A stretch of DNA of 64,000 bases from Thiosulfatihalobacter marinus (GTDB taxonomy: Bacteria > Pseudomonadota > Alphaproteobacteria > Rhodobacterales > Rhodobacteraceae): assembly GCF_016019955.1 (NCBI RefSeq), contig NZ_JAECRZ010000001.1, forward strand, positions 372,001 to 436,000. Direction: 5' to 3'. This document shows positions 9,352-18,193 of the stretch, in pieces. Both the position numbers and the translations under genes were made by a program. The notes under the pieces are model-generated. The model had not been told where the DNA came from and made no database searches. It was given only the letters and a program-made list of their open reading frames with translations. Position 1 is the first letter of the stretch. The number at the start of each line of letters is the position of its first letter.

Positions 9352-9367
9352 TTAACCTTTCGGTAAC
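9352..9367. promoter_or_regulatory. CtrA-like box between gltX and comEC
   Basis: TTAAC (9352-9356), six bases, then GTAAC (9363-9367). It matches nine of ten fixed positions of TTAAC-N6-TTAAC, the extended form of the CtrA consensus TTAA-N7-TTAA. It ends 56 bp before the TTG start of comEC. CtrA dependence of com genes is known from R. capsulatus GTA recipient work. Binding here is inferred. Confidence 0.6.
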
Positions 9368-9423
9368 CATGCATGATCTAGCGTTGGCGCCTGTCTATCG
9401 ACCCGCCCGAGAGAGGACAAGGC

Positions 9424-11508
9424 TTGCGCGCCGTCAACGAGATCCGGCTGGCCCTGCTGGGGCAGAGGGGGCATTTGTTTGCCTGGGCACCGGTTTTCCT
9501 TGGGGTTGGGATCGGTCTGTATTTCCTGTTGCGGCGCGAACCGCCGGTTGCGGCGCTGTGGGGCGCGGGTATCGGGGCGATGTGCCTTGGCGCCGGTGCG
9601 CTGCGCGGCGGCGCGGTCTCTGGTCCGTTGCTTTGGGCGCTGGCGCTGTTGGTGGCGGGGTTTGCGCTGGCCGGGGCGCGGGCGCATGCGGTGGCCGGGC
9701 CGGTTCTGACCTGGCGCTATTACGGGCCGGTCGAAGGCACCGTGGTGGGGATAGACCGGTCGGCCTCGGACGCGGTGCGCCTGACCCTGGCCAATGTGGT
9801 GCTCAAGGGCATTGCCCCCGCCGACACGCCGCGCCGGGTGCGGGTGTCGTTGCACGGATCCCAAGGCTATATCGATCCGGCGCCGGGACTGCGGGTGGGG
9901 CTGAGCGGCCACCTGTCGGCCCCGAACGGGCCGGTGGAGCCGGGCGGGTTCGATTTCCGGCGCCATGCCTGGTTTCAGCGGCTTGGCGCGGTGGGCTATA
10001 CCCGCAGCCCCGTGCTGGAACTGGGGCCACCCGCCGGGCGGCGGGACGTGTTTGCCTTTCGCATGTGGCTGTCGGGGGCAATTCAGGCGCGGATGCCCGC
10101 CGATGTGGCCGGGTTCGGCGCGGCCGTGACAACCGGGGACCGGTCCGGCATTGCGCTGTCGACCATCGAGGCGCTGCGGATATCGAACCTGGCGCATCTG
10201 TTGGCGATTTCCGGTTTGCACATGGGGCTGTTGGCCGGGTTCGTGTTTGGCGCTGTGCGGGTGGGGCTGGCGCTGGTGCCGGCGGTGGCGTTGAGGATCC
10301 CCACGCGCAAGGTGGCGGCGGTGGCGGCGCTGGTGGCTTCGGCGGGATATCTGATGCTGTCGGGGGGCAGCGTGTCGACCGAGCGGGCATTCGTGATGAC
10401 AGCGGTGATGTTGATGGCGATCCTGTTCGATCGCCGGGCGCTGAGCCTGCGGGCGGTGGCGATGGCGGCGCTGGTGGTTCTGGTGTTGCGTCCCGAGGCG
10501 CTTTTGGGGCCGGGATTTCAGATGTCCTTTGCCGCGACAACGGCGCTCGTGATCTGTTTTGGATGGTTGCGTGACCGCGAGATCGCGCTGGGGCCACGCT
10601 GGATGCGGCCGGTGGCGGCGGTGTTCCTCTCGTCGCTGGTGGCCGGGCTGGCCACGGCGCCCTTTGCGGCGGCGTTCTTTAACCAGGTGGCGCATTATGG
10701 CCTGCCTGCCAACCTGGTGTCGGTGCCGGTCATGGGCATGGTGGTGGTGCCCTCGGCCGTGGCGGCGGGGCTGTTGGCGCCGCTGGGTCTGGAGCAGATC
10801 GGGCTTGTGCCGATGGCGCTGGGGCTGCGCTGGATACTGGGCGTGGCGGAATTCGTTGCCGGGCTGGAGGGCGCGCGTGGCACGGTGCCCAGCCCGCCGG
10901 GCTGGGTGATACCGGTGCTGGCGTCGGGCGCGTTGGGGCTGGGGCTGTGGCAGGGCAAGGCGCGGTGGGCCGGGGTTGTGGTGATGGTGCTGGCGTTGGC
11001 GGGCTGGACGCAGGCGCGCCGCCCGGATGTGCTGATTGCCGATAGCGGGGCGCTGGTTGGGGTGATGACCGTGCAGGGCCGCGCGCTGTCCAAGCCGCGC
11101 GGACAGGGGTTCGTGGCGCGCAACTGGCTGGAAAACGACGGCTCGGCGCTGGATCAGGCCAGGGCAGCGGGGCTGTGGCGGGCCCCGTCGGCGGAAAGCC
11201 GGAAGGGCGTGCGCATCGTTGATCTGGGCGAAACGGGGCGCCTGATCCATGTGCAGGGCAAGACCGGGCTGGCCGGGTTCGATGGGTGCGCACCGGGGGA
11301 TGTGGCGGTATTTTCGGAACAGGCTGGCGGGGAATGGCCCTGTGATGTTTACGATCCCGCCCGGTTGAAACGGCTGGGCGCGGTGGCCATCCGGATGCGC
11401 AACGGTCAGCCGATGTTCCGCACCGTGCGCGAGGCCAGTGGCACCCGGCTTTGGAGCGGCGCGCGCCGGCAAGGGAAATCGCCGGCAAGGCAAACCCGCG
11501 AAAGATAG
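9424..11508 (+). CDS. comEC: ComEC/Rec2 family DNA-uptake channel
   Basis: Polytopic inner-membrane protein (694 residues) expected to pass single-stranded DNA into the cytoplasm. The N-terminal part has two or three membrane helices and a DUF4131-like soluble domain. The competence domain (about residues 215-490) starts with the family hallmark HLLAISGLHMGLLAGF and continues as a run of membrane helices. The C-terminal 150 residues are where a metallo-beta-lactamase domain usually lies, but no HxHxDH metal motif is seen. TTG start with GAGAGGA six bases upstream. In R. capsulatus ComEC is needed for GTA recipients. A CtrA-like box precedes it. Confidence 0.9.
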   Translation: MRAVNEIRLALLGQRGHLFAWAPVFLGVGIGLYFLLRREPPVAALWGAGIGAMCLGAGALRGGAVSGPLLWALALLVAGFALAGARAHAVAGPVLTWRYYGPVEGTVVGIDRSASDAVRLTLANVVLKGIAPADTPRRVRVSLHGSQGYIDPAPGLRVGLSGHLSAPNGPVEPGGFDFRRHAWFQRLGAVGYTRSPVLELGPPAGRRDVFAFRMWLSGAIQARMPADVAGFGAAVTTGDRSGIALSTIEALRISNLAHLLAISGLHMGLLAGFVFGAVRVGLALVPAVALRIPTRKVAAVAALVASAGYLMLSGGSVSTERAFVMTAVMLMAILFDRRALSLRAVAMAALVVLVLRPEALLGPGFQMSFAATTALVICFGWLRDREIALGPRWMRPVAAVFLSSLVAGLATAPFAAAFFNQVAHYGLPANLVSVPVMGMVVVPSAVAAGLLAPLGLEQIGLVPMALGLRWILGVAEFVAGLEGARGTVPSPPGWVIPVLASGALGLGLWQGKARWAGVVVMVLALAGWTQARRPDVLIADSGALVGVMTVQGRALSKPRGQGFVARNWLENDGSALDQARAAGLWRAPSAESRKGVRIVDLGETGRLIHVQGKTGLAGFDGCAPGDVAVFSEQAGGEWPCDVYDPARLKRLGAVAIRMRNGQPMFRTVREASGTRLWSGARRQGKSPARQTRER

Positions 11509-11513
11509 AACGT

Positions 11514-12218
11514 TCAGTAGGTTCGGATCAGCCCGACAAGACAGCCCTGCACCTTGACCTTGTCTTCGGGATAGACGCGGGTTTCGTAGGCCGGGTTGGC
11601 GGCCTCGAGCGCGATGGAACTACCATTGTGATGAAAGCGTTTCAGCGTCGCCTCCTGGTCCTCGACCAGCGCGACGACGATGTCGCCATTATCGGCGGTA
11701 GAGGATTCGCGGATGATGACCACGTCACCGTCATTGATCCCGGCCTCGATCATCGAATCGCCCTTGACCTCGAGCGCGTAATGCGAGCCGCCCGACGAAA
11801 GCATCTGTCCGGGAACCGCGACGTGATGATCGACATGGCTGATCGCCTCGATCGGGACCCCGGCGGCGATCTTGCCCATCACGGGCAATTCGCGGGCAAA
11901 CAGCTGAACCTCGTCCCGGGAGATATTTGCCGGTTGCGTGGGGGAGGGATGCGGTCCGTCGATCACGCGGGGCGTGAATCCGGTGGTTGGGGCACCGCCC
12001 ATGGATTCGGGCAGTTTCACGACCTCGATGGCGCGCGCCCGATGCGCGAGGCGGCGGATGAAGCCGCGCTCTTCAAGGGCGGTGATCAGACGGTGAATGC
12101 CGGATTTGGAGCGCAGATCCAGCGCATCCTTCATCTCGTCAAAGCTGGGCGGGACGCCATCGCGCTGCACGCGTGTGTGGATGAATTCCAGCAGGTCGAG
12201 TTGTTTCCTGGTCAGCAC
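11514..12218 (-). CDS. lexA: LexA, SOS-response repressor and self-cleaving protease
   Basis: Represses DNA-damage genes until RecA filaments trigger self-cleavage. Of 234 residues, the first 65 form a winged-helix DNA-binding domain ([19 protein letters not shown]). The cleavage site is A119-G120 in GKIAAGVP. The catalytic dyad is S155 (GDSM) and K193 (EATLKRF). GTG start with GGAGGG upstream. Autoregulation is evident from the SOS box at 12249-12263. The 3' end meets comEC with a five-base gap and no obvious terminator. LexA is reported to influence GTA production in R. capsulatus. Confidence 0.96.
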   Translation of the reverse strand: MLTRKQLDLLEFIHTRVQRDGVPPSFDEMKDALDLRSKSGIHRLITALEERGFIRRLAHRARAIEVVKLPESMGGAPTTGFTPRVIDGPHPSPTQPANISRDEVQLFARELPVMGKIAAGVPIEAISHVDHHVAVPGQMLSSGGSHYALEVKGDSMIEAGINDGDVVIIRESSTADNGDIVVALVEDQEATLKRFHHNGSSIALEAANPAYETRVYPEDKVKVQGCLVGLIRTY

Positions 12219-12248
12219 GACGGGCCCTCCGAATAAGAATATGTCTTT

Positions 12249-12263
12249 GTTCTATACATGTTC
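12249..12263. promoter_or_regulatory. lexA: SOS box (LexA operator) of lexA
   Basis: GTTC (12249-12252), seven bases TATACAT, then GTTC (12260-12263). This is an exact match to the alphaproteobacterial direct-repeat operator GTTC-N7-GTTC, not the enterobacterial palindrome. It sits 31 bp upstream of the lexA GTG. The AT-rich spacer may overlap the -10 element. Confidence 0.88.
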
Positions 12264-12318
12264 TGGTTTTGTGTCAATCATTTGGCGAACGGAAGGGAAA
12301 CAATGGGCGAAGACCGCC

Positions 12319-13182
12319 CTATAATCCAACCTTTTCGCGAATGTCCTGCGGGGTGGCGCCGTCGGCGCGGTATTTGGCAATGGCGCGGGCATCGTCACGC
12401 TTGGCCAGCCGCTTGCCGGCGGCATCGCGGATCAGGCGATGATGGTGATAGGTTGGGGTGGCCAGCCCAAACAGTTTCTGAAGGACGACATGGATTTGCG
12501 TGGCGTCGAACAGGTCAGTACCACGGATCACATGGGTGACGTTCTGCGCGGCATCGTCCAGCACGACAGACAGATGGTACGAGCCGGGAAAATCTTTTCT
12601 GCTCAGAACAATATCGCCGACAGTTGAAGTTAGTTTCTGCATGTCGATACTGATCGCACGGGTCGTGCCAGTCCCGGTTTCCCGAAAATTCAACCGGGTA
12701 TCGGGCGCGCCGATCACCTTCAGGGCGGCAGCCATGTTCAGGCGCAGGACTGTCCCGTCGGGCATGACAGGCGGGCGTGGTTTTGCGCGGCAGGTTCCGG
12801 GATAGATCAGCCCGTCCGGCCCATAGGCGGGTGCGGCGCCTTCCTGGGGTGCGGATGCCGCGGCGCCGATGTCGCGGCGCGTACAGGTGCAGGGGTAGAT
12901 CAGGCCCCGACGCCACAACCCGTCCAGCGCGGCCCGATAAGCGGTCAGGTGGTCGGATTGGCGCTGGGGCGGGGCGTCCCAGGCGATGCCCAGCCAGGCG
13001 AGATCGTCATAAATCTGCGCTTCCCAATGGGGCCGGCAGCGCGTGCTGTCGATGTCTTCGATCCGCAACAGGAAACGCCCGCCCGCCGCGCGCGCCATGT
13101 CATGGGCCAGCAGGGCGGAATAGGCATGGCCCAAATGCAGGGGGCCGGTGGGGGACGGGGCGAATCTTGTTGTGAATGTCAC
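12319..13182 (-). CDS. gluQ: Glutamyl-Q tRNA(Asp) synthetase
   Basis: A GluRS paralogue without the anticodon-binding domain. It activates glutamate and attaches it to queuosine in tRNA(Asp). The 287-residue length fits. Motifs are FAPSPTGPLHLGHAYSAL (HIGH type), KRLAKRDDARAI (KMSKS type) and a zinc-type cluster CTCTRRD...YPGTC. The start ATG overlaps the stop of the methyltransferase gene by four bases, so the two are coupled. Confidence 0.93.
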   Translation of the reverse strand: MTFTTRFAPSPTGPLHLGHAYSALLAHDMARAAGGRFLLRIEDIDSTRCRPHWEAQIYDDLAWLGIAWDAPPQRQSDHLTAYRAALDGLWRRGLIYPCTCTRRDIGAAASAPQEGAAPAYGPDGLIYPGTCRAKPRPPVMPDGTVLRLNMAAALKVIGAPDTRLNFRETGTGTTRAISIDMQKLTSTVGDIVLSRKDFPGSYHLSVVLDDAAQNVTHVIRGTDLFDATQIHVVLQKLFGLATPTYHHHRLIRDAAGKRLAKRDDARAIAKYRADGATPQDIREKVGL

Positions 13183-13790
13183 GTTTTTTCAACAACATAA
13201 ACCATGGCGTGAATGTTGCGCGTGGGCAGGTGGGGGCCGTGTTCACGATGCAGGAGCCGCAGTGCGCCCACATCGACATATTCGTTGAGCCGGGCCTCGT
13301 AGGTCGGATCCCTGAGCGCGTGGTCGTTATACGAGAATGTCATGAAGCCACCGCGTGCCAGCAACCCGGTCAGGGTATCGAACACGGCGAGCGGCGCCGC
13401 ACCGGGACCGATCACGCCAATGGCGGCAATGGCCTGATAATCGCCAGGCTGCACGGGCAAAGGCCCCGCGCCATCGACCTGAGTAAGGGTCCGGTAGATA
13501 CCCTTGGCACGGGCCTGTTCCAGCATCTCCGCAGAAAGATCGATCCCGTCGATCGTGGAAAACCCCTCGGCGCGCAGGGCGAGGCCGGACAGGCCGGTGC
13601 CACAGCCGAAATCGAGGATCGGCGCGTCGGGCTGTTTCAGGTGCCGGGCCAGCGCCCGGGCGCATCGCCCCGGCGTGACATAGCCGTTTTCGGCGACTTC
13701 GGCCTCGTAGGTGGCGGCCCAGTCGTCATAGAAATCGGCGACACCCTTGCCGATATACTCATAGACGATATCTAGAAATTTTCGGGTCAT
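13179..13790 (-). CDS. Class I SAM-dependent methyltransferase, substrate unknown
   Basis: A 203-residue soluble protein with the Rossmann-like SAM-binding motif I, ILDFGCGTGLSGLAL (about residues 58-72), and motif II IDGIDLSAEMLEQARAKG. The N-terminal YDDWAATYEAEV segment is typical of small-molecule or lipid methyltransferases of the UbiE-like type. It is coupled to gluQ by a four-base overlap, which hints at but does not prove a tRNA or translation link. Confidence 0.85.
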   Translation of the reverse strand: MTRKFLDIVYEYIGKGVADFYDDWAATYEAEVAENGYVTPGRCARALARHLKQPDAPILDFGCGTGLSGLALRAEGFSTIDGIDLSAEMLEQARAKGIYRTLTQVDGAGPLPVQPGDYQAIAAIGVIGPGAAPLAVFDTLTGLLARGGFMTFSYNDHALRDPTYEARLNEYVDVGALRLLHREHGPHLPTRNIHAMVYVVEKT

Positions 13791-13826
13791 GCCCCGATTA
13801 AAGCCTGTGGCGCCGGGTTCGTCCAG

Positions 13827-15170
13827 TCAGCTTTGCGCCGCGAGCCAATCCCGCCAGTCGGCCTTGGCGCGGTCGGTATAGGCCTTGTAGCGGTCCTTGC
13901 GCCCGCGCCGCCCGCCTTTGAGCCCGTCAACCGGTTGAAAAAGACCGAAATTCACATTCATCGGCTGAAATGTCTTGGCCTCGGCACCACCGGTAATGTG
14001 ATGCACCAAAGCCCCCATGGCGGTGTTCGCAGGCGCGGTTGAAAGCGGTGTGCCCAGCATCTGGGCGGCGGCCAGACGGCCCGCCAAAAGCCCCATCGCG
14101 GCGCTTTCCACATAGCCCTCGACGCCCGTCACCTGCCCGGCAAACCGAATATTGGGACGGGATTTCAGGCGCATCTGATCGTCCAGAAGCGTGGGCGCGT
14201 TGAGGAACGTGTTGCGGTGGATGCCGCCAAGACGTGCGAAAGAGGCGTTTTCCAGGCCCGGGATCATGCGGAACACATCGGTTTGCGCCCCATATTTCAT
14301 CTTGGTTTGAAAGCCGACGATATTATACAATGTTCCCAATGCATTATCCCGGCGAAGTTGAACCACCGCCCAGGCTTTTTCGTCGGGCTTGTGGGCGTTG
14401 GTCAGGCCGACCGGTTTCATCGGCCCGTGGCGCAAGGTTTCGCGGCCGCGTTCCGCCATGACCTCGATGGGCAGGCAGCCGTCGAAATAGCCGGCGGTCT
14501 CGCCTTCGTGGAACTCGGTCTTGTCGGCGGCCAGCAGCGCGTCGATGAACGCCTCGTACTGGTCGCGGTTCATGGGGCAGTTGAGATAGGCCTTGCGTTC
14601 GGCCTCGGTTTCCCCCTTGTCATAGCGCGATTGCATCCAGGCGACGTTCATGTCGATCGTGTCGGCATAGACGATCGGGGCGATGGCATCAAAAAACGCC
14701 AGCCGTTCGGCGCCGGTTTCGGCCTGGATTGCGGCGCCCAGTGCCGACGAGGTGAGCGGTCCGGTGGCAATGATCCAGTGGCCCTCGGTGGGCAGCGTGG
14801 TGATTTCGCCGGTCTCGACGCGCAGATTGGGCAGGGCGCGCAGCGTTTCGGTGACGCCTTGGGCAAAAAGATCGCGATCGACCGCCAGCGCGCCCCCGGC
14901 GGGCAGGCGGTGCTTGTCGGCCATGGCCATGATCAGCCCGTTGGCGGCGCGCATTTCCCAATGCAGCTGGCCGACGGCATTCTGTTCATCGTCATCCGAG
15001 CGGAACGAATTGGAGCAGACCATCTCGGCCAGGTGGCCGGTCTGGTGGGCAAAGGTGCCGACATGCGGGCGCATTTCGTGGATGACCACGGTCACACCCA
15101 TTTGCGCGGCCTGCCAGGCGGCTTCGGAGCCGGCCATGCCGCCACCGACGATATGCAATTCCTGTGTCAT
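13827..15170 (-). CDS. trmFO: TrmFO, folate/FAD-dependent tRNA (uracil-54-C5) methyltransferase
   Basis: Makes ribothymidine at position 54 of tRNA from methylenetetrahydrofolate and FAD, in place of the SAM-dependent TrmA. The 447-residue protein starts with a dinucleotide-binding motif, [15 protein letters not shown]. The GidA-related signatures [30 protein letters not shown] and [14 protein letters not shown] follow. The ATG at 15170 is preferred to a more upstream one because the nucleotide-binding strand then begins a few residues in, as in the family. Upstream is a gene-free stretch of 543 bp. Confidence 0.95.
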   Translation of the reverse strand: MTQELHIVGGGMAGSEAAWQAAQMGVTVVIHEMRPHVGTFAHQTGHLAEMVCSNSFRSDDDEQNAVGQLHWEMRAANGLIMAMADKHRLPAGGALAVDRDLFAQGVTETLRALPNLRVETGEITTLPTEGHWIIATGPLTSSALGAAIQAETGAERLAFFDAIAPIVYADTIDMNVAWMQSRYDKGETEAERKAYLNCPMNRDQYEAFIDALLAADKTEFHEGETAGYFDGCLPIEVMAERGRETLRHGPMKPVGLTNAHKPDEKAWAVVQLRRDNALGTLYNIVGFQTKMKYGAQTDVFRMIPGLENASFARLGGIHRNTFLNAPTLLDDQMRLKSRPNIRFAGQVTGVEGYVESAAMGLLAGRLAAAQMLGTPLSTAPANTAMGALVHHITGGAEAKTFQPMNVNFGLFQPVDGLKGGRRGRKDRYKAYTDRAKADWRDWLAAQS

Positions 15171-15713
15171 GACCGCGCACATAAGTCAGACCGGGCGGTT
15201 TGGAAAGAGGGGATGCGGGTCGCCGCGGTCATGGCGAGGCCAGAGAGATGTGACCCTGGAGGGACTATTTGCCGGCGGCGACCCGAAGTTTGCGAAAAAT
15301 CGCATTCGCTCTGATGCGTTTATGGCATGTCGGGCGTGGGGCGCATAGCGGAGATCGGGAAAAACAGGTGCCCGGAATTGGAAACAATTCGAGCGATTTT
15401 CCGCGCAGGGATTGGCTGGGAAAAGTGGCGCGGCTTTCGGTGGGTCGAGGTAAGCGACAATGACCCCCGAAAGCCCGCGCAACCCACGCGCGGCAGGTAA
15501 TATCCGCGCGCTGAGCGATGGATCGGCGGCCATCTTGTGGGAACACCGCCGAGATGCGCCGCTTCGGTCCTGTCCCGCAGGTTGGATCGAGGCAGCCTGC
15601 CACAGCCAGAGCCGGGGCATGATGGGATCACTTTGCGCCAGATTGGCGGTTGGAAAAACCGCCGCCTGGGAAAAACACCGTTGCGAGGCAAGAAACGGCC
15701 AAAGATCAGGGTG
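15171..15713. other. Gene-free stretch between trmFO and the ECHDC3-like gene
   Basis: The longest non-coding interval of the window (543 bp). No conserved protein, tRNA, RNase P or tmRNA signature was found in it. It must contain the trmFO promoter and probably the end of the upstream transcript. Three adjacent hairpins occupy 15428-15552 and another (GGCGGTT/AACCGCC) lies near 15645-15665. Short open frames here overlap one another on both strands and lack codon bias. Confidence 0.6.
15428..15552. ncRNA. Candidate structured RNA: three consecutive hairpins
   Basis: Hairpin 1: 15428-15446 pairs with 15462-15480, about 18 bp with two single-base bulges and a 15-base loop. Hairpin 2: CGCGCGG (15487-15493) with CCGCGCG (15504-15510). 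Hairpin 3: TCGGCGG (15523-15529) with CCGCCGA (15546-15552). The strand is undetermined because inverted repeats read the same way on both. It might be a small RNA or a trmFO leader. No known family was recognised; 6S RNA was considered but its context and motifs do not fit. Confidence 0.35.
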
Positions 15714-16499
15714 TTACTGAGCCCAGTTCGGATCGCGTTTTTCAAGGAAGGCGCTGATGCCTTCCTCGGTGTCGCGAAAGAGCATGTTCTCGACCATCAC
15801 GTCGCCGGTATAGGCATAGGCCTGATCCAGCGGCATTTGCAGCTGGGTATAGAACGCCTGCTTGCCGATCTTGACGGCGGCGCCCAGCTTGCCGGCGACG
15901 GTTTCGGCCAGCGCGCGCGTGGTGTCGTCAAGCTGGTCGGCTGGGGCAGTGGTGTTGATCAGGCCAAGCGCCTCGGCCTCGCCACAGGACAGGAACCGGC
16001 CGGTGGTCAACAGTTCGAACGCTTTCTTGCGCCCGATATTGCGGCTGAGGGCAACCATCGGGGTTGAGCAGAACAGGCCGATATTCACGCCGTTTACGCC
16101 AAAGCGCGTGCCATGCGCCGCCACGGCCATGTCGCAGCTGGCGACCAGCTGGCAGCCCGCGGCGGTGGCGATGCCGTGCACGCTGGCGATCACCGGCTGG
16201 GGCAGGGACTGAATGGTTTGCATCATGGTGGCGCAGCGGTCGAACAGATCCCTGAAATAGGCCTTGCCCCCATCTGGCGCCTGACGACCGGCGGTCATCT
16301 GTTTCAGGTCATGCCCGGCGCAGAACGCCTTGCCGGCTCCGGCGAGCACGACGGCGCGGACCGAGGCTGTGTCGCGCAGCGCCTCGAACTGGGATTGCAG
16401 CGCCGCCAGCATTTCATCCGAAAGCGCGTTCAGCCGCTCGGGCGCGTTCATCGTCAGGTAGGCGACGGCGTTCGTGTCGTGACGTTCCAGCAATTCCAT
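15714..16499 (-). CDS. Enoyl-CoA hydratase family protein, ECHDC3-like
   Basis: Crotonase-fold protein of 261 residues. It has the first oxyanion-hole segment AGAGKAFCAGHDLKQM and the second, HGIATAAGCQLVASCDMAVA. The 'FCAGHDLKQM' wording and GLFCSTPMVALSRNIGRKKAFELL are those of ECHDC3-type proteins. At the position of the second catalytic glutamate of classic hydratases there is no acid, so true hydratase activity is doubtful. Start at 16499 with GGGAGGA upstream. Divergent from the thioesterase gene with 58 bp between. Confidence 0.88.
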   Translation of the reverse strand: MELLERHDTNAVAYLTMNAPERLNALSDEMLAALQSQFEALRDTASVRAVVLAGAGKAFCAGHDLKQMTAGRQAPDGGKAYFRDLFDRCATMMQTIQSLPQPVIASVHGIATAAGCQLVASCDMAVAAHGTRFGVNGVNIGLFCSTPMVALSRNIGRKKAFELLTTGRFLSCGEAEALGLINTTAPADQLDDTTRALAETVAGKLGAAVKIGKQAFYTQLQMPLDQAYAYTGDVMVENMLFRDTEEGISAFLEKRDPNWAQ

Positions 16500-16557
16500 C
16501 TTGTCCTCCCGGGGGTTTGCGGCAAGCTTAGCCGCGACAGGCAGGGAGGAAAAGCAC

Positions 16558-16983
16558 ATGCAGGCAGTGATGAGCACGGACGAGATGATGGCGTTCCTGA
16601 CAGAGGTGTTTCCACAGGTTCGCGACGATTTCGAAGTGGAAGAGATGGACGGGGTGAACACGGTGGTGCGGCTGAAGGTGGCCGAACGGCATCTGCGCCC
16701 CGGCGGCACGGTGTCCGGCCCGGCGATGTTTTCGCTGGCCGATGTCACCGCCTATGTGGCGACGATGGCGCGGATCGGGAAAGAGGCGTTGACCGTCACG
16801 ACGAATTGCAGCCTGGATTTCATGCGCAAACCCGAGGCGGGAAAAGACCTGATCGCCCGGGCCCGGCTGTTGAAGCTGGGACGCACGCTGTCGGTGACGG
16901 ATATCCTGATCTATTCCGAAGGCGGCCAGGAACCGGTCGCCCGCGCCAGCATGACCTATGCGATACCGCCAGGGCAGGCTTGA
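16558..16983 (+). CDS. PaaI-family hotdog-fold thioesterase
   Basis: A 141-residue protein with the hotdog-fold pattern: the RPGGTVSGPAMFSLADVTAYVA helix (the PaaI-type HxGxxxxxxDxxxxx region, with P-G-G-T in place of H-G-G) followed by beta strands TVTTNCSLDFMRKP and DLIARARLLKLGRTLSVTDILIY. It probably hydrolyses acyl-CoA thioesters. Its placement opposite the ECHDC3-like gene suggests a joint role in acyl-CoA housekeeping. GGGAGGA lies 8-9 bases before the ATG at 16558, which supports this start over an open-frame extension. Confidence 0.85.
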   Translation: MQAVMSTDEMMAFLTEVFPQVRDDFEVEEMDGVNTVVRLKVAERHLRPGGTVSGPAMFSLADVTAYVATMARIGKEALTVTTNCSLDFMRKPEAGKDLIARARLLKLGRTLSVTDILIYSEGGQEPVARASMTYAIPPGQA

Positions 16984-17093
16984 CGGGGCTGACAGTAAGC
17001 GATGCGCGGTGTCAGGCGCGGGATTTTGTGGGGTATTTTGATACCTATTTTGTAAGGCATTGAAATGCTTAAATTAAATGGTGCAGACGCCGC

Positions 17094-17121
17094 TTGACGC
17101 GCGTTTTGCGTACAGTATAAC
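17094..17121 (+). promoter_or_regulatory. Sigma-70 type promoter of rplM-rpsI
   Basis: TTGACG (17094-17099), a 16-base spacer and TATAAC (17116-17121), 65 bp before the rplM ATG. This is the clearest housekeeping promoter in the window, as expected for ribosomal protein genes. Confidence 0.7.
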
Positions 17122-17185
17122 CCGTCCATCGAATTTCGGCGCGCCGGGATTCCGGCAACCCTGTCAACCAATCTGGAAGACCAAT

Positions 17186-17644
17186 ATGAAAACCTACTCT
17201 GCTACCCCGGCAGACATCGACAAGAAATGGATCATCATCGACGCCGAAGGCGTGGTGCTGGGCCGTCTTGCATCGATCGTCGCCATGCGCCTGCGCGGCA
17301 AGCACAAGGCCACCTTCACCCCGCATATGGACATGGGTGACAATGTCATCGTGATCAACGCGGACAAGATCCAGCTGACCGGCAAGAAGCGCGAAGAAAA
17401 CTACTATTGGCACACCGGCCACCCCGGTGGGATCAAGGAACGCACCAAGCAGCAGATCCTGGAAGGCGCACATCCCGAACGCGTGGTGATGAAAGCGGTT
17501 CAGCGTATGCTGCCGGGCAACCGCCTGAGCCGCAAGGTTATGACCAACCTGCGCGTCTATGCCGGTGCCGAACATCCGCACGAGGCGCAGCAGCCCGAAG
17601 TGCTGGATGTCAAATCCATGAACAAGAAAAACACCCGGAGCTAA
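17186..17644 (+). CDS. rplM: 50S ribosomal protein L13
   Basis: Full-length L13 (152 residues), an early assembly protein of the large subunit. Diagnostic segments are [52 protein letters not shown] and [25 protein letters not shown]. It forms the conserved rplM-rpsI pair with the next gene three bases downstream. An in-frame extension upstream to 17078 contains the promoter and is not part of the gene. Confidence 0.98.
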   Translation: MKTYSATPADIDKKWIIIDAEGVVLGRLASIVAMRLRGKHKATFTPHMDMGDNVIVINADKIQLTGKKREENYYWHTGHPGGIKERTKQQILEGAHPERVVMKAVQRMLPGNRLSRKVMTNLRVYAGAEHPHEAQQPEVLDVKSMNKKNTRS

Positions 17645-17647
17645 TCA

Positions 17648-18133
17648 ATGGCTGATCAAATCAACTCGCTTGAAGAGCTGAACGCCGTTGCCGGTGAAGA
17701 AGCTATTGTCGAAGTCGCCGCCCCGCGCGAACCCGTTCGTGACGAATTTGGCCGCTCTTACGCGACCGGCAAACGGAAAGACGCCGTGGCCCGCGTGTGG
17801 ATCAAGCCCGGTTCGGGCAAGGTGATCGTGAACGGCAAGGACCAGGACAAGTATTTTGCCCGTCCCGTGCTGCAACTGATCCTGCGCCAGCCCTTTCAGG
17901 TGGCTGGTGTCGAAGGTGAATTCGACGTTGTCGCCACCGTCAAGGGCGGCGGTCTGACCGGTCAGGCCGGTGCGGTCAAGCATGGCATCTCCAAGGCGTT
18001 GCAGCTGTACGAACCGTCCCTGCGCGCACCGCTGAAGGCCGCCGGCTTCCTCACCCGCGACAGCCGCGTTGTGGAGCGCAAGAAATACGGCAAGCGCAAA
18101 GCCCGCCGTTCGTTCCAGTTCTCCAAGCGTTAA
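17648..18133 (+). CDS. rpsI: 30S ribosomal protein S9
   Basis: S9 of 161 residues, with an N-terminal acidic extension of about 35 residues common in alphaproteobacteria before the core ([29 protein letters not shown]). The basic C-terminal tail [17 protein letters not shown], which reaches the P-site tRNA, is intact. Cotranscribed with rplM and ended by the terminator at 18162-18189. Confidence 0.98.
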   Translation: MADQINSLEELNAVAGEEAIVEVAAPREPVRDEFGRSYATGKRKDAVARVWIKPGSGKVIVNGKDQDKYFARPVLQLILRQPFQVAGVEGEFDVVATVKGGGLTGQAGAVKHGISKALQLYEPSLRAPLKAAGFLTRDSRVVERKKYGKRKARRSFQFSKR

Positions 18134-18161
18134 GACGTTTTTCGAGGGACAGTATCGCAAA

Positions 18162-18189
18162 GGGCTGCCCGGCCGGGCGGCCCTTTTTT
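18162..18189 (+). terminator. Rho-independent terminator of rplM-rpsI
   Basis: GGGC-T-GCCCG (18162-18171) pairs with CGGGC-G-GCCC (18173-18183), followed by TTTTTT (18184-18189). It sits 29 bases after the rpsI stop and 5 bases before the convergent hydrolase gene ends. Confidence 0.85.
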
Positions 18190-18193
18190 CGTG

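Noticed and set aside
9352-11493. Minus-strand open frame of 713 codons opposite comEC
   Set aside because: Same antisense artefact; Arg/His/Pro-rich, no domain, and it would cover the whole of a clear ComEC gene.
15171-15713. 6S RNA, RNase P RNA or tmRNA in the gene-free region
   Set aside because: No conserved cores of RNase P or tmRNA were found, and the hairpin series does not match the 6S central-bubble layout or its usual genomic context.
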